Assembly: GCA_937935205.1 (NCBI GenBank)
Contig: CALGXU010000171.1
Span: 1 to 6,014 of the forward strand
Source of the DNA: an uncultured Rothia sp.
Lineage (GTDB): Bacteria; Actinomycetota; Actinomycetes; Actinomycetales; Micrococcaceae
Direction: 5' to 3'
Length of the DNA: 6,014 nucleotides
A model generated the notes under the pieces. It saw only the letters and a list, made by a program, of their open reading frames with translations. It was not told where the DNA came from and made no database searches. The translations under genes and the position numbers were made by a program. Below are positions 5,621 through 6,014 of this stretch, piece by piece; position 1 is the first letter of the stretch, and each line of letters opens with the position of its first letter.

Positions 5621-6014
5621 CTAAGAGTCTGCCAGCTGGGCGGCAACAGCGTTCGCAAACGCATCACCGCGCACCGCATAATTCTTGAACTGGTCCATCG
5701 ACGCAGACGCGGGAGCCATCAGCACGGTATCCCCCGGATGCGCCAGCTCAGCAGCCTTCGCGACGGCCGCGTTCATCACGGCAACGCCGTCCGAAGAATC
5801 AGCCACAGCGGCGGTCATATTGTAGGTCGGAACCTGCGGAGCGTGGTTAGCCAACGCCGACTTCAACGCCGCAGTATCAGTACCGATAATCAGCACGGCT
5901 TTCAGACGCTGCACGTGGGCAGCAATCAGCTCATCGTACTCAACGCCCTTCGACAGACCACCAGCAATCCACACCAGCGAGGGGTAACCGCTCATCGACG
6001 CATTCGCGGCGCGA
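5621..6014 (-). CDS. murD: UDP-N-acetylmuramoyl-L-alanine--D-glutamate ligase MurD, C-terminal part (cut by the right edge)
   Basis: The frame is open to the right edge, so the start and the central ATP domain lie outside. About 130 C-terminal residues are visible. MurD is the cytoplasmic ATP-dependent ligase that adds D-glutamate to UDP-MurNAc-L-Ala, the step after MurC. The fragment carries MurD C-terminal domain signatures: AANAS (at the edge, matching the Asn-containing segment before this motif in MurD), VWIAGGLSKG (near 5974-5945), and LMAPASASMDQF with the following Tyr-Ala-Val-Arg-Gly-Asp-Ala-Phe (near 5722-5657). These correspond to the WIAGG and LLSPA-AS-D-F-RG-F motifs of the family. 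The methionine at 5995-5993 is internal, not a start. The TAG stop is at 5623-5621. The gene is followed by a 149-base gap rather than overlapping ftsW, as tightly packed dcw clusters often do. Confidence 0.94.
   Translation of the reverse strand, partial: RAANASMSGYPSLVWIAGGLSKGVEYDELIAAHVQRLKAVLIIGTDTAALKSALANHAPQVPTYNMTAAVADSSDGVAVMNAAVAKAAELAHPGDTVLMAPASASMDQFKNYAVRGDAFANAVAAQLADS

Noticed and set aside
3435..5624. Long plus-strand open frame (729 codons) opposite ftsW
   Set aside because: It has the same register effect: its codons align with ftsW codons, and the predicted protein is Arg/Leu/His-rich low complexity without motifs. FtsW on the minus strand is certain.

Overview
The window holds five consecutive genes of the division and cell wall (dcw) cluster, all on the minus strand. 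In transcription order (right to left) they are murD (3' part only), ftsW, murG, murC and the 5' part of a gene in the ftsQ position. The order murD-ftsW-murG-murC-ftsQ is typical of Actinobacteria. The moderately GC-rich coding sequence, the GGTAGH form of the MurG glycine loop and the long disordered cytoplasmic extensions fit a member of the Micrococcaceae. Rothia is my best guess, an inference from gene order and sequence style rather than from a search.

Layout. Positions 5621-6014 encode the C-terminal part of MurD. Positions 5472-5620 are a non-coding gap with a 9-bp hairpin followed by a short T-run on the minus strand (possible terminator or attenuator), a second small hairpin and the ftsW ribosome-binding site. 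Positions 3219-5471 encode FtsW, with a normal 10-segment membrane core and an unusual tail of about 340 residues. Positions 3009-3218 are a second gap with two inverted repeats and weak promoter-like sequences. Positions 1908-3008 encode MurG, joined by a one-base stop/start overlap (TAATG) to murC (409-1908). Three bases after the murC stop, a probable GTG start opens the putative ftsQ frame, which runs off the left edge.

How the genes work together. MurC adds L-Ala to UDP-MurNAc and MurD adds D-Glu to the product. After later cytoplasmic and membrane steps, MurG adds GlcNAc to lipid I to make lipid II. FtsW polymerises lipid II into septal glycan, and FtsQ is a scaffold of the same divisome.

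The gene content is ordinary, and I see no undescribed multi-gene system. The distinctive features are the long, basic, aromatic-free, repeat-built cytoplasmic tail of FtsW, the Ala/Gln/Pro/Ser-rich cytoplasmic N-terminus of the putative FtsQ, and the structured gaps before ftsW and murG. The very long plus-strand open frames are codon-register shadows of the minus-strand genes.
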